Shown here: positions 42,569 to 50,727 of the stretch, piece by piece
Layout of the letters: each line of letters begins with the position of its first letter
How positions within the stretch are numbered: position 1 is the first letter of the stretch
Assembly (NCBI GenBank): GCA_035353855.1
Contig: DAOQAK010000009.1
Coordinates: 15,777-79,776, forward strand
Source of the DNA: Bacteroidales bacterium
GTDB lineage: Bacteria > Bacteroidota > Bacteroidia > Bacteroidales > CG2-30-32-10
Length of the DNA: 64,000 bases
Direction of reading: 5' to 3'
Position numbers and translations under genes: made by a program
The notes under the pieces: model-generated
Database searches by the model: none
Seen by the model: only the letters and a program-made list of their open reading frames with translations
Told to the model about the DNA's origin: nothing

Positions 42569-42642
42569 TGGGCCCACTTGGGCTCGAACCAAGGACCCTC
42601 AGATTATGAGTCTGATGCTCTAACCAGCTGAGCTATGAGCCC
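42569..42642 (-). tRNA. tRNA with CAT anticodon (Met or Ile2)
   Basis: 74 bases on the minus strand. Acceptor GGGCTCA pairs with TGGGCCC (one T-G wobble). D arm AGCTCAGCTGGTTAGAGC, anticodon arm ATCAGACTCATAATCTGA with loop anticodon CAT, variable loop GGTCC, T arm CTTGGTTCGAGCCCAAG. CCA is not encoded. A CAT anticodon can be elongator Met or Ile2 after lysidine modification; the body does not have the extra features of initiator tRNA, and I cannot decide between the two. Confidence 0.9.
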
Positions 42643-42733
42643 TGATTTCAGAAAAAATATAGATATTTGTAACTGAAACGGGTTGCAAATTAACATATAT
42701 TTTCTTAATTGTACAAGAGAAAAAAATATATTT

Positions 42734-43357
42734 ATGATAAAAAATTTAATTTTCGATTTAGGTGGTGTTATCCTGAATATCGATTTTTCAAAGTCTATTG
42801 AAGAATTCAGAAAACTAGGGATTACTAATATTGATGAATTATTTTCCCGATATTCTCAAAGTAAATTGTTTGATATGTTTGAAAAAGGAAATATATCAGA
42901 AAAAGAATTTATTGCTAATTTGAAAAAAACAATTGAAAAACCAGTTACAAATAACCAAATATATAACGCATGGAATGCTATGCTCCTTGATTTTCCAATG
43001 GACAGAATAGAATTACTTAAAGAGTTAAATAAAAAATATCGTATTTTCCTTTTAAGTAATACCAATGTAATTCATAATTCTGTATATAATGAACTATTAA
43101 ATAAAAAATATGGAATAAATGATTTAACAATGCTTTTTGAAGAAGCATATTATTCGTTTAAACTTCATATGCGAAAACCGGATAAAGAAATTTTTGAATA
43201 TGTTTTGAAAGGCAGTAAACTTAATGAAGAAGAAACTGTATTTATTGATGATTCGCCTGTTAATATAAAAACTGCTGAAAAACTGGGGATGAAAGTAGTT
43301 TTATATAACCCGGAAGATTCGTTAAAAGATGTTTTATTAGAAAATAAAATCCAATAA
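42734..43357 (+). CDS. HAD family hydrolase (HAD-IA, phosphatase-like)
   Basis: 207 residues from ATG 42734; the longer frame begins with TTG and poor coding. Motif I is NLIFDLGGVILNIDF; in place of the usual DxDxT it has D-x-G-G, a common HAD-IA subgroup form. SNTN (motif II), K in MRKPDKEIF (motif III), and VFIDDSPVNI (motif IV) are all present. A four-helix cap occupies residues about 18-85. Substrate not evident. It converges on dusB, and the two genes meet without a gap. Confidence 0.88.
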   Translation: MIKNLIFDLGGVILNIDFSKSIEEFRKLGITNIDELFSRYSQSKLFDMFEKGNISEKEFIANLKKTIEKPVTNNQIYNAWNAMLLDFPMDRIELLKELNKKYRIFLLSNTNVIHNSVYNELLNKKYGINDLTMLFEEAYYSFKLHMRKPDKEIFEYVLKGSKLNEEETVFIDDSPVNIKTAEKLGMKVVLYNPEDSLKDVLLENKIQ

Positions 43358-44341
43358 TTATTCCTGAAATGCAGCTTTAATATTATCAAGTACCTGTAAA
43401 ACCTGTTCTCTGTTTGTTGTCTGTAAAAGTATCATGCGGAATGATTTGAAATGATTCAAACCCTTGAAGTATCCTATAAAATGTTTTCTCATTTCGATTA
43501 CCCCGGTACGTTCACCTTTTTTTTCTATTGATAATTCAAGGTGTTCTTTGCAAACATCAATTCTTTCAGTAATACGGGGCGTCATACAATAATTACCTGT
43601 AGAAAAAAAATCTTTAATATTTCTAAAGATCCATGGATTTCCAATAGTTGCGCGGCCAAGCATGATTCCATCAACGCCATATCTTTCTTTCAATTCTTTG
43701 GCAATTTCAGGAGAATTTACATCGCCGTTACCGATAATCGGGATAAACATTCTGGGATTTGATTTTACTTTTCCAATCAATGTCCAATCGGCATTTCCTG
43801 TATATAGCTGTGCACGCGTTCTTCCGTGAATAGTGAGTGCTTTAATTCCTATATCCTGCAATTTTTCTGCAAGCTCAACTATGGGTTTATTTTTTTCATC
43901 CCATCCAATTCTTGTTTTTACTGTAACCGGTAATAATGTTGACTTTACAACAGCTTCGGTCATTTTAATCATTTTATCAATATCAAGAAGTAAAGCAGCA
44001 CCGGCGCCTTTGTTTACTACTTTTCTAACAGGGCAGCCAAAATTCAAATCAATTAAATCAGGTTTTGATTCTTCGGCAAGCTCTGTAGCTCTTTGCATGG
44101 AGCTGATATCATGACCGAAAATCTGGACTCCAATTGGTCGTTCAATATCTGAAATATCAAGTTTGGCAATACTTTTCCTTGCATCACGAATCAAACCTTC
44201 CGAAGAAATAAATTCGGTATACATAATATCAACTCCGAATTTTTTACAGATCATTCGGAAAGGCTTGTCTGTTATGTCTTCCATTGGAGCAAGAAAGAGT
44301 GGATTTTCTCCTAGCTCAATATTTCCTATTCTTAACGCCAC
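43358..44341 (-). CDS. dusB: tRNA-dihydrouridine synthase (DusB type)
   Basis: Reduces uridines in the tRNA D loop with FMN. I choose the GTG at 44341, giving VALRIGNIELG, which fits the usual DusB N-terminus; another in-frame GTG at 44368 gives nine more residues. 327 residues in a TIM barrel: LAPMEDITDKPFR binds FMN, Cys in LNFGCPVRKVVNKGAGAAL is the catalytic acid, KTRIGWD and IHGRTRAQLY are conserved, and NGDVNSPE and GIMLGRATIGNPW hold the phosphate. Its 3' end meets the HAD gene. Confidence 0.93.
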   Translation of the reverse strand: MALRIGNIELGENPLFLAPMEDITDKPFRMICKKFGVDIMYTEFISSEGLIRDARKSIAKLDISDIERPIGVQIFGHDISSMQRATELAEESKPDLIDLNFGCPVRKVVNKGAGAALLLDIDKMIKMTEAVVKSTLLPVTVKTRIGWDEKNKPIVELAEKLQDIGIKALTIHGRTRAQLYTGNADWTLIGKVKSNPRMFIPIIGNGDVNSPEIAKELKERYGVDGIMLGRATIGNPWIFRNIKDFFSTGNYCMTPRITERIDVCKEHLELSIEKKGERTGVIEMRKHFIGYFKGLNHFKSFRMILLQTTNREQVLQVLDNIKAAFQE

Positions 44342-44389
44342 TTGAAATAAAAAATTTATTAATTTCACACAAAATTAGAAAATAAAAGC

Positions 44390-45322
44390 ATGCTTAAACC
44401 TCCTTTTATAAATCAGCTTCCTCCTTTTTCAAAACTTTTATTATTAATACTATTAGTGTTTTCGTGTGCTATATTTACTCTTTTTTTAGGAATATTAATG
44501 GGTACATTTTTTTGGGGAAGCAACATAATGGGGAATCTTGCATCAATAGATGCTGCTGATAGTTCATCCATAGCATTACAAAAATATTTTCAAATTGTAA
44601 GTCAGTTTGGAATGTTTATTTTTCCGGTATTATTATTTGCATTCCTTGATGGAGGAAATATTTCTTCCTATTTAAAAATAAACATAAAACCTTCTTTAAG
44701 AATATTAATTCTTTCAGGATGCTGCATATTGCTTGCATTACCATTTATTAATTTCCTTTCGGAAATAAATATGAAAATGAAATTACCTGAATCGTTTGCA
44801 GGCATTGAGCAGTGGATGCGTGAATCGGAAGATAAAGCAGGTCAGGTTACAGTAATGTTTTTAAATGTATCAACAATTTGGGGTTTCCTGATAAATCTTT
44901 TTATGATAGGTATTATTCCTGCAGTTGGCGAAGAATTTTTATTCAGGGGAGTTGTTCAACCTTTATTTTTTAAATGGACAAAAAATATTCATGTTGCAGT
45001 TATTATATCCGCATTTTTATTCAGCGCTATACATTTTCAATTTTATGGATTTATTCCGCGCTTTCTTATGGGTGTACTTTTAGGTTATTCATTTGTATGG
45101 ACGGGTTCTTTATGGGTTCCTATATTCATCCATTTTGTAAATAATTCGGCAGCAGTAATTGTATCTTACCTGGTAAATAATCAATCCGCTTCAAATGCTT
45201 TTGATACAATAGGTACCGGTGAAAATGCATTGATGCCGGTAATCATCAGTATAATATTTACAACCACCACTTTGTTTCTAATTTATCAAATATCGAAAAA
45301 GAAAAATATTCATATTTTATAA
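44390..45322 (+). CDS. CPBP family intramembrane metalloprotease
   Basis: 310-residue integral membrane protein with about eight hydrophobic segments. The active-site motifs of the CAAX/bacteriocin-processing family are visible: VGEEFLFRGVVQP (E-E-x-x-x-R), AIHFQFYGFIPRF (His and F) and HFVNNSAAV (H-x-x-x-N). These are zinc ligands in the type II CAAX protease fold. Its target is unknown. The gene is divergent from dusB with only a short gap and ends at a good terminator. Confidence 0.9.
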   Translation: MLKPPFINQLPPFSKLLLLILLVFSCAIFTLFLGILMGTFFWGSNIMGNLASIDAADSSSIALQKYFQIVSQFGMFIFPVLLFAFLDGGNISSYLKINIKPSLRILILSGCCILLALPFINFLSEINMKMKLPESFAGIEQWMRESEDKAGQVTVMFLNVSTIWGFLINLFMIGIIPAVGEEFLFRGVVQPLFFKWTKNIHVAVIISAFLFSAIHFQFYGFIPRFLMGVLLGYSFVWTGSLWVPIFIHFVNNSAAVIVSYLVNNQSASNAFDTIGTGENALMPVIISIIFTTTTLFLIYQISKKKNIHIL

Positions 45323-45333
45323 GAAGTAATAAA

Positions 45334-45357
45334 CCCGCATTTCAGCGGGCTTTTTAT
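45334..45357 (+). terminator. Rho-independent terminator
   Basis: CCCGC-atttca-GCGGG followed by CTTTTTATT. It ends the protease gene and lies between it and the convergent tonB gene. Confidence 0.85.
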
Positions 45358-45362
45358 TATAA

Positions 45363-46142
45363 TTATTTTTCAATTAAATCAAAGTGTATTGGAAGAACAA
45401 ACCAAACCCTTACTGTTGTACTGTTTTGTTTTCCCGGTCTCCATTTGGGCATTGAATTAATTACTCGCAGAGCTTCTTCTCCACAACCTCCGCCAATATC
45501 ATTCAATAATGTTACATTAGAAATACTACCATCTTTTTCAACTACAAATTTAACATGTACTTTTCCTTTTATTCCGTTATCTTTAGCGATTTGTGGATAA
45601 ACTATATTTTTTGAAAGGTATTCGTGCATTTTTTCAATCCCCCCAATAAATTCAGGCATTTCCTGAACATTTAAAAAAACTTCATTGTTTGAAATTGGTT
45701 CAATAGGTGAATTTTTTTCCGGTTCTTTTACAACTATTATTCCGCCATCACCTATGTCAGGAGGAGTTCCGTTTTGTGTATTATACATAAGGTCTGCAAG
45801 ACCACCATCATCATCTATTACTGCACTATCAACTAATATTGGTACAGTATAACGTTCAACTGGTAATGGCTCTGGTAACTCGGGAAGTTGGATTTCTTGT
45901 TTTTCAGGAGGTTCGCTAAGTTCAGTAAAATTGCAATCAACCTTTGTTTCAATTTTACTGCTTATATTATCTGTTAATCCAGCTAACAATGGATAGGCAA
46001 TAACACAGAAAAAAAATAGCAGAGCAAGGAATAAGGCAATGGCTACATTTTTATTGTAGCTTTTCCTTAGGAGGAAGGCACCGTAGTTTTTGTTACGCTC
46101 TTCAAAAACTACATCATCAAGATTAACGTTTTTTGTTTTCAT
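45363..46142 (-). CDS. tonB: TonB-type energy transducer
   Basis: 259 residues. One N-terminal transmembrane helix (about 33-55, NVAIALFLALLFFFCVIAYP), a Pro- and Glu-rich linker (EPPEKQEIQLPELPEPLPVE) that spans the periplasm, and a TonB C-terminal domain (about 165-255) with YPQIAKDNGIKGKVHVKFVV and MPKWRPGKQNSTTVRVWFVL, a Bacteroidota variant. It links the proton gradient to outer-membrane receptors; ExbB/ExbD are not nearby. LRKSYNKNVA at the N-terminus is typical of the Bacteroidota form. Confidence 0.92.
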   Translation of the reverse strand: MKTKNVNLDDVVFEERNKNYGAFLLRKSYNKNVAIALFLALLFFFCVIAYPLLAGLTDNISSKIETKVDCNFTELSEPPEKQEIQLPELPEPLPVERYTVPILVDSAVIDDDGGLADLMYNTQNGTPPDIGDGGIIVVKEPEKNSPIEPISNNEVFLNVQEMPEFIGGIEKMHEYLSKNIVYPQIAKDNGIKGKVHVKFVVEKDGSISNVTLLNDIGGGCGEEALRVINSMPKWRPGKQNSTTVRVWFVLPIHFDLIEK

Positions 46143-46320
46143 ACCTTATGATTTTAAATTAATTGTAATACAATTATATATTAGTGGGGAGATGAAAGAA
46201 AGTAATAGTCAGTTAAGGGAAACGACAAAAAAATTTTCGGTAGAAAAATACCAGTGAAAGGGAACGGTAAGCATTGGACTAACAATTGTTTTTAAGATTA
46301 TTGGCATTTTTTTTATCTTA

Positions 46321-46352
46321 GCTGTAACTTTTGGTTTTGTTGTTTCGTCATA
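46321..46352 (+). promoter_or_regulatory. Putative ECF-sigma-dependent promoter of the sigma operon
   Basis: GCTGTAACTTTT (46321-46332), 11 bases, TTCGTCATA (46344-46352). Exactly the same pair with the same spacing occurs at 48206-48237. The GTAAC and CGTC cores are typical of ECF -35 and -10 boxes, so the operon is likely autoregulated. It overlaps a TTG-started extension of the sigma gene and so sets the true start downstream. Confidence 0.75.
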
Positions 46353-46381
46353 AACACGAAAACACCCAATTTTCTAACATA

Positions 46382-46867
46382 ATGACAACAGAAGAATACA
46401 ATAAGTGTGTTGATGAATTTTCTGATGGTGTATATCGATTTGTATTGCATAATATACGCGATGAGGATAAAGCTAAGGATATAGTACAGGATTCGTTCAT
46501 TAAAATGTGGGAAAAGGTTAATGATATTGAATACAAAAAAGGTCGTTCATATCTTTTTACAACAGCTTATCACACCATGATAGATGCGATTAGAAGAGAT
46601 AAAAAAATAACTAGTTTTGAAGATATCGAATATAACCAGCAGGCATGCAATAAAGAATTTTTTGGGTTAAAGGAAGTGGTAAGAAATGCGGTTAATAAAT
46701 TGCCCGAAATTCAGCGTTCAGTAGTGTTGTTGCGAGATTATGAAGGTTATTCATACGAAGAGATTGGAGAAATTACAGGACTAAACGAATCGCAGGTTAA
46801 AGTGTATATATACCGCGCCCGCTTGTTTTTAAAAGAATACATTGGCAAACTTGAAAATGTTTTATAA
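46382..46867 (+). CDS. ECF-family RNA polymerase sigma factor
   Basis: 161 residues from ATG 46382, since the longer TTG-started frame begins within the promoter. Sigma2 (about 8-75): DGVYRFVLHNIRDEDKAKDI, then VQDSFIKMWEKVNDIEYKKG and LFTTAYHTMIDAIRRDKK. Sigma4 (about 95-155): LPEIQRSVVLLRDYEGYSYE and EIGEITGLNESQVKVYIYRA. Sigma3 is absent, which is the ECF form. The following gene starts 2 bases after its stop and is probably its anti-sigma partner. The DUF2807 gene is a likely target. Confidence 0.93.
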   Translation: MTTEEYNKCVDEFSDGVYRFVLHNIRDEDKAKDIVQDSFIKMWEKVNDIEYKKGRSYLFTTAYHTMIDAIRRDKKITSFEDIEYNQQACNKEFFGLKEVVRNAVNKLPEIQRSVVLLRDYEGYSYEEIGEITGLNESQVKVYIYRARLFLKEYIGKLENVL

Positions 46868-46869
46868 AA

Positions 46870-48177
46870 ATGAATATCAACAGAAATAATTATGAGATTT
46901 GGTTTCTCGACTTCTACGAAGGTAAGCTCAACCCTTCGCAGATTGAGGAATTGATGAATTTTCTGGATGTTCATTATGATTTGAAAGAAGAGTTTGAAAA
47001 CTTTGAAAATGTTAGCCTGCCTCCTATTAAAAAAGTTGTTTTTGACGGCAAAGAGCAGTTGAAAAAAAATATTTTAGTGAAAGTAGGCAATATCAATGAG
47101 TCGAATTATACTGATTATTTTATTGCTTACCACGAAGGCGATTTATCTGAAATAGAAAAAAATAATGTTCTACTGTTTCTTGAAAAAAATATTTCTTTAA
47201 AAAATGAATTTGAATTGTTCTCGAAAACTAAAGTTGCTCCTGATGAAAAAATAAAATTCGATTTAAAACAATGTTTAAAAAAGGAAACTATTTTATCATC
47301 TGCAAATATTAATGAGAACAATTATACCGAGTATTTTATTGCAGCTTTTGAAGGTGACCTGACTTTACAACAACATTCAGAATTAAAAGAGTTTTTAAAT
47401 AAAAATCCTCATTTAAGTAAAGAATATAATTTATTCGGACAAACAAAAATTACTTTTGATACAGCTATTGTTTTTAACAGGAAAGAACAACTTAAGAAAA
47501 CCGTATTATTGCAAAAAACGGTAAAAGTCCGCTATATGTATTATGCAATATCAGTGGCTGCTTCGTTATTGCTTATAATTTCAATATATGCTTTACTTGA
47601 CAGAAATAATGTTCAACAAATTTATACTGCTGAAAGACGAAATATCGAATTAAAAAGTAAAAATGTACAAAAAATTACTGATAAATCAGTTGACAATACA
47701 GCATCTGATAATTATGCAGACAATACTCAAAAACAAAATATTTCTAATATTTCAGATAATAAAAAAAGTATTGAACAAACTGAAAATATTTATGCTTCTT
47801 CATTGAACAATGTTTTTATAGGTAATGATGAAAAAATAGAAATATCAAAAATTACGATTTATGAAGATTTTTATGCAATGGTTCAGCGAAAGAAAGAAAA
47901 TGAAGCTGCAAAAGAAGAAAATAAGAATGATGACAATACAATATCATTAACACAATTTGCCTTATATAAAATTAAAAAATCAATTGCACCTCAGAATAAA
48001 AAAGATAAAATAAAACCCTCGGATAAGCTTACAGGATGGGATTTGGCCGATGCAGGATTAAATAAATTTAACGAACTTACAGGTGCAGAAGCAACGTTGG
48101 TGAAAAATGAAAATAACAATGGTTATAAGTTTTCATTTGGCGATAGCTTTGAATTAGCACACAATATCGGTCAGTAA
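46870..48177 (+). CDS. Putative anti-sigma factor with three N-terminal repeats
   Basis: 435 residues starting 2 bases after the sigma gene. Three blocks of about 70 residues (from residues 6, 77 and 151) share the plan NNYxxYFIxxxEGDL...(L/K)EFLxxN..L..E(F/Y)..F....(I/V)xFDxKEQLKK, a pattern found singly in Bacteroidota anti-sigma-like proteins. A transmembrane helix, about 225-245 (YYAISVAASLLLIISIYALL), separates a probable cytoplasmic N-part from a periplasmic, Lys/Asn/Glu-rich tail of about 190 residues. Sigma-binding by the repeats is an inference from position and family. Confidence 0.75.
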   Translation: MNINRNNYEIWFLDFYEGKLNPSQIEELMNFLDVHYDLKEEFENFENVSLPPIKKVVFDGKEQLKKNILVKVGNINESNYTDYFIAYHEGDLSEIEKNNVLLFLEKNISLKNEFELFSKTKVAPDEKIKFDLKQCLKKETILSSANINENNYTEYFIAAFEGDLTLQQHSELKEFLNKNPHLSKEYNLFGQTKITFDTAIVFNRKEQLKKTVLLQKTVKVRYMYYAISVAASLLLIISIYALLDRNNVQQIYTAERRNIELKSKNVQKITDKSVDNTASDNYADNTQKQNISNISDNKKSIEQTENIYASSLNNVFIGNDEKIEISKITIYEDFYAMVQRKKENEAAKEENKNDDNTISLTQFALYKIKKSIAPQNKKDKIKPSDKLTGWDLADAGLNKFNELTGAEATLVKNENNNGYKFSFGDSFELAHNIGQ

Positions 48178-48205
48178 AAGAAAAAAGTATAAAAATTATT
48201 TTTAA

Positions 48206-48237
48206 GCTGTAACTTTTAAAAATAGTAATTCGTCATA
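48206..48237 (+). promoter_or_regulatory. Second copy of the putative ECF promoter
   Basis: GCTGTAACTTTT (48206-48217), 11 bases, TTCGTCATA (48229-48237), the same boxes and spacing as at 46321-46352. The next gene starts at 48279. It predicts control of that gene by the adjacent ECF sigma factor. Confidence 0.75.
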
Positions 48238-48278
48238 TAAATAAGAAAACGGATTATTAACTATAAAAATAAATAACC

Positions 48279-49712
48279 ATGAAAACAAATAAATATATTA
48301 AAGCTCTTGTAAACACAGGCTTTATATTAGTGGCAGGCATAATGACAGTTTGTGCCCAGACAACTACAAATAAAACTACTCTATCCGAATTTAATTCTAT
48401 AGTTATTTCTGCTCCTGCTGATGTTATGCTTGTTCAGGGTACAGAAAATTCTATCAGTATTAAAGAAGGAGATTTACAAGATTTAGTTTCAACAGAAATT
48501 AAAGATAATGTATTGTTCATTAAAAAAGCAAAAGAAGATATTACAATTAATTTTGTAAAACTTGAAAAGCTTGAATTAATTTCACCTTGTGAAGTGAAAT
48601 GTGAAACTCCAATAACCAGCGATAACTTTGATGTAAGACTTAAAGGTGCTGCATCAGAAGCTGATTTAAATGTAAATGTGAAAAACCTTACTACTTCAAT
48701 TGAAGGAGCCGGAGACATTGAATATACCGGTACAGCCGAAACTCATAATTTAACGGTGTCAGGTGCAGGTGACGTTAGCGCATATGATTTAAAAACCAAT
48801 TCAACCGAAGTAGTAATCAATGGTGCAGGTGATGCTAAAGTCAATGCTAAACAGGAACTGAAAGGAACTATTAATGGAGCCGGTGAAATTACATATATGG
48901 AAGAACCGGTTACCAAAGACATTAAAATAAATGGAGTTGGATCTTATGGTTTAAACAATGGCGTTTCTAATTCAGATAATGGTGATACAACAAAGGTCAG
49001 ATTTGGTCATAAAAAATTATTAATCGTCGGCGATGAGAATAAACATGATTCAATAAAAAAAGCAAATCATAAAGATAAATTTAAAATATACTGGTCAGGA
49101 GTAGGCATAGGGGTTAACGGTTATTTAAATGCAAATAATAAAACTACAATACCTGCAGGTTATGATTTTCTTGACCTTGATTACAGAAAAAGTATTAATG
49201 TAAGTTTGAATCTTCTGGAGAAGAATTTCCCAATATGGAAAAACCATATCAACCTGGTTACAGGTTTAGGTTTTGATTTCAGTAATTACCGATTCAGCGA
49301 AAATTATATTCTAACTCCAAAAGCAGACTTTATTACAGCAGTTTATGATTCAGCTATAGTATATAAAAAGAATAAACTACAAACTTCGTATCTGAATGTT
49401 CCGCTTTTATTCCAGTTTGATACCAATCCTTATGGAAAACATAATCGTACAATACATTTATCAGCAGGTATTGTTGGTGGTGTAAAAATAGGTTCACACA
49501 CAAAACAGTTATACGAGATTGACGGTGTTAAATACAACCCAAAAACAAAAGATGATTTTAACCTGAACCCATTCCGCTATAGTGCTATGGTACGCGTTGG
49601 TGTTGGAAAACTTGATCTGTATGCTTCATATGCGATGAATGGGTTATTTAAAAAGGATGAAGGCCCTCAATTGTATCCATTTACAATTGGAATAAATATT
49701 GCCGGACTTTAA
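48279..49712 (+). CDS. DUF2807 (GIN head) domain fused to an outer-membrane barrel domain
   Basis: 477 residues. Signal peptide 1-26 (ALVNTGFILVAGIMTVCAQ). Residues about 30-225 are DUF2807: FNSIVISAPADVMLVQGTEN, ELISPCEVKCE, the repeating GAGDIEYTG and GAGDVSAYDL turns of a beta-helix or sheet. After a linker, about 275-477 alternates strands with aromatic ends and ends RVGVGKLDLYASYAMNGLFK, as in PorT-like/beta-barrel domains. It probably sits in the outer membrane with the head in the periplasm or outside. Controlled by the putative ECF promoter. Ligand unknown. Confidence 0.8.
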   Translation: MKTNKYIKALVNTGFILVAGIMTVCAQTTTNKTTLSEFNSIVISAPADVMLVQGTENSISIKEGDLQDLVSTEIKDNVLFIKKAKEDITINFVKLEKLELISPCEVKCETPITSDNFDVRLKGAASEADLNVNVKNLTTSIEGAGDIEYTGTAETHNLTVSGAGDVSAYDLKTNSTEVVINGAGDAKVNAKQELKGTINGAGEITYMEEPVTKDIKINGVGSYGLNNGVSNSDNGDTTKVRFGHKKLLIVGDENKHDSIKKANHKDKFKIYWSGVGIGVNGYLNANNKTTIPAGYDFLDLDYRKSINVSLNLLEKNFPIWKNHINLVTGLGFDFSNYRFSENYILTPKADFITAVYDSAIVYKKNKLQTSYLNVPLLFQFDTNPYGKHNRTIHLSAGIVGGVKIGSHTKQLYEIDGVKYNPKTKDDFNLNPFRYSAMVRVGVGKLDLYASYAMNGLFKKDEGPQLYPFTIGINIAGL

Positions 49713-49741
49713 ACTCAACATATATTTTCTCCTAATATTTG

Positions 49742-49768
49742 GCCATCCTTATCATAGGGTGGCTTTTT
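49742..49768 (+). terminator. Rho-independent terminator
   Basis: GCCATCC-N8-GGGTGGC (one wobble) followed by TTTTT. It ends the DUF2807 gene and almost touches the next promoter. Confidence 0.75.
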
Positions 49769-49769
49769 A

Positions 49770-49802
49770 TTTGAAAAGAGATAAAAATATTTTTTAACTT
49801 TA
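49770..49802 (+). promoter_or_regulatory. Promoter of yebC
   Basis: TTTG (49770-49773), 21 bases, TAACTTTA (49795-49802), a one-base variation from the Bacteroidota -7 consensus. The start codon follows at 49837. Confidence 0.6.
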
Positions 49803-49836
49803 CGCCCTTAAATTAACCTTCAATATTTAAAAATTT

Positions 49837-50577
49837 ATGTCAGGTCACAATAAATGGTCAACCATTAAAAGGAAAAAAGGAGCCATTGATGCTAAGCGAT
49901 CAAAGGCTTTTTCAAAAATTATCAAAGAAATGACTGTTGCTGTAAAAGAAGGCGGTCCCGATCCCGATAGTAATCCACGTTTACGTCTTGCAATTGCTAA
50001 TGCAAAAGGTGTGAATATGCCTAAGGAAAATATATCCAGGGCAATAAGTAAAGCTGCCGATAAGGATTCTGCTGCTCTTTCTGAAGTTACTTATGAAGGT
50101 TATGCTCCCGGAGGTATTGCATTATTTATTGAAGCTACTACTGATAATATTCAACGAACAGTAGCCAATGTCCGTTCAATTTTTAATAAATGTAATGGAA
50201 GCCTTGGTACGAATGGTTCATTGAGTTTTATTTTTGACCGGAAAGGAATTTTTACTGTACCACAAGGCGATTTGGTTGAAGATGATTTTATTATGGAAGT
50301 GATTGATGCCGGTGCTGAAGACGTAGTGCTTGAAGATGGATTTTTCACCATTACAACAGCTATGGAAGATTTTGGTTCGATGATGAAAAAATTAGAAGCG
50401 ATGAAAATAGAACCTGAAAGCGCCGAACTGCAACGTATTCCTAAAACTACTACTAAACTGGATAAAGAATCAGCACAAAGAGTTTTGAAAATTATTGATA
50501 ATTTTGAAGACGACGATGATGTTACCAATGTATTCCATAATATGGAACTTACTGATGAATTAATGGAGGATATATAA
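49837..50577 (+). CDS. YebC/PmpR family protein
   Basis: 246-residue TACO1/YebC family protein. The N-terminal MSGHNKWSTIKRKKGAIDAKR is unmistakable, and the full length has the three family domains, e.g. NPRLRLAIANAKGVNMPKEN, EVTYEGYAPGGIALFIEATT and DDDVTNVFHNME at the C-terminus. Family members have been described both as transcription regulators and as ribosome-associated translation factors for proline stretches. I cannot decide which applies here. Single gene, with its own promoter and a downstream hairpin. Confidence 0.95.
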   Translation: MSGHNKWSTIKRKKGAIDAKRSKAFSKIIKEMTVAVKEGGPDPDSNPRLRLAIANAKGVNMPKENISRAISKAADKDSAALSEVTYEGYAPGGIALFIEATTDNIQRTVANVRSIFNKCNGSLGTNGSLSFIFDRKGIFTVPQGDLVEDDFIMEVIDAGAEDVVLEDGFFTITTAMEDFGSMMKKLEAMKIEPESAELQRIPKTTTKLDKESAQRVLKIIDNFEDDDDVTNVFHNMELTDELMEDI

Positions 50578-50625
50578 TATATCTTTTATTTTAGAATGCC
50601 TTAATAGATATTCCAGAAGTAAAAT

Positions 50626-50660
50626 AATGAAAGGGAGCAGGATTACAGCTCCCTTTCATT
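50626..50660. terminator. Perfect hairpin, likely terminator
   Basis: A 13-bp perfect stem (AATGAAAGGGAGC and its complement) with a 9-base loop, 48 bases after the yebC stop. There is no long T-tract; it may still terminate or stabilise the 3' end. Confidence 0.55.
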
Positions 50661-50727
50661 ATTTGAACGAGCCTTAAAAATGAATGTGTCATTATGATTT
50701 TTTATCTTTGTATACTTTTTTATAAAC

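Noticed and set aside
46331..46381. Longer N-terminus of the ECF sigma factor
   Set aside because: It starts at TTG and lies over the probable promoter boxes of the same gene.
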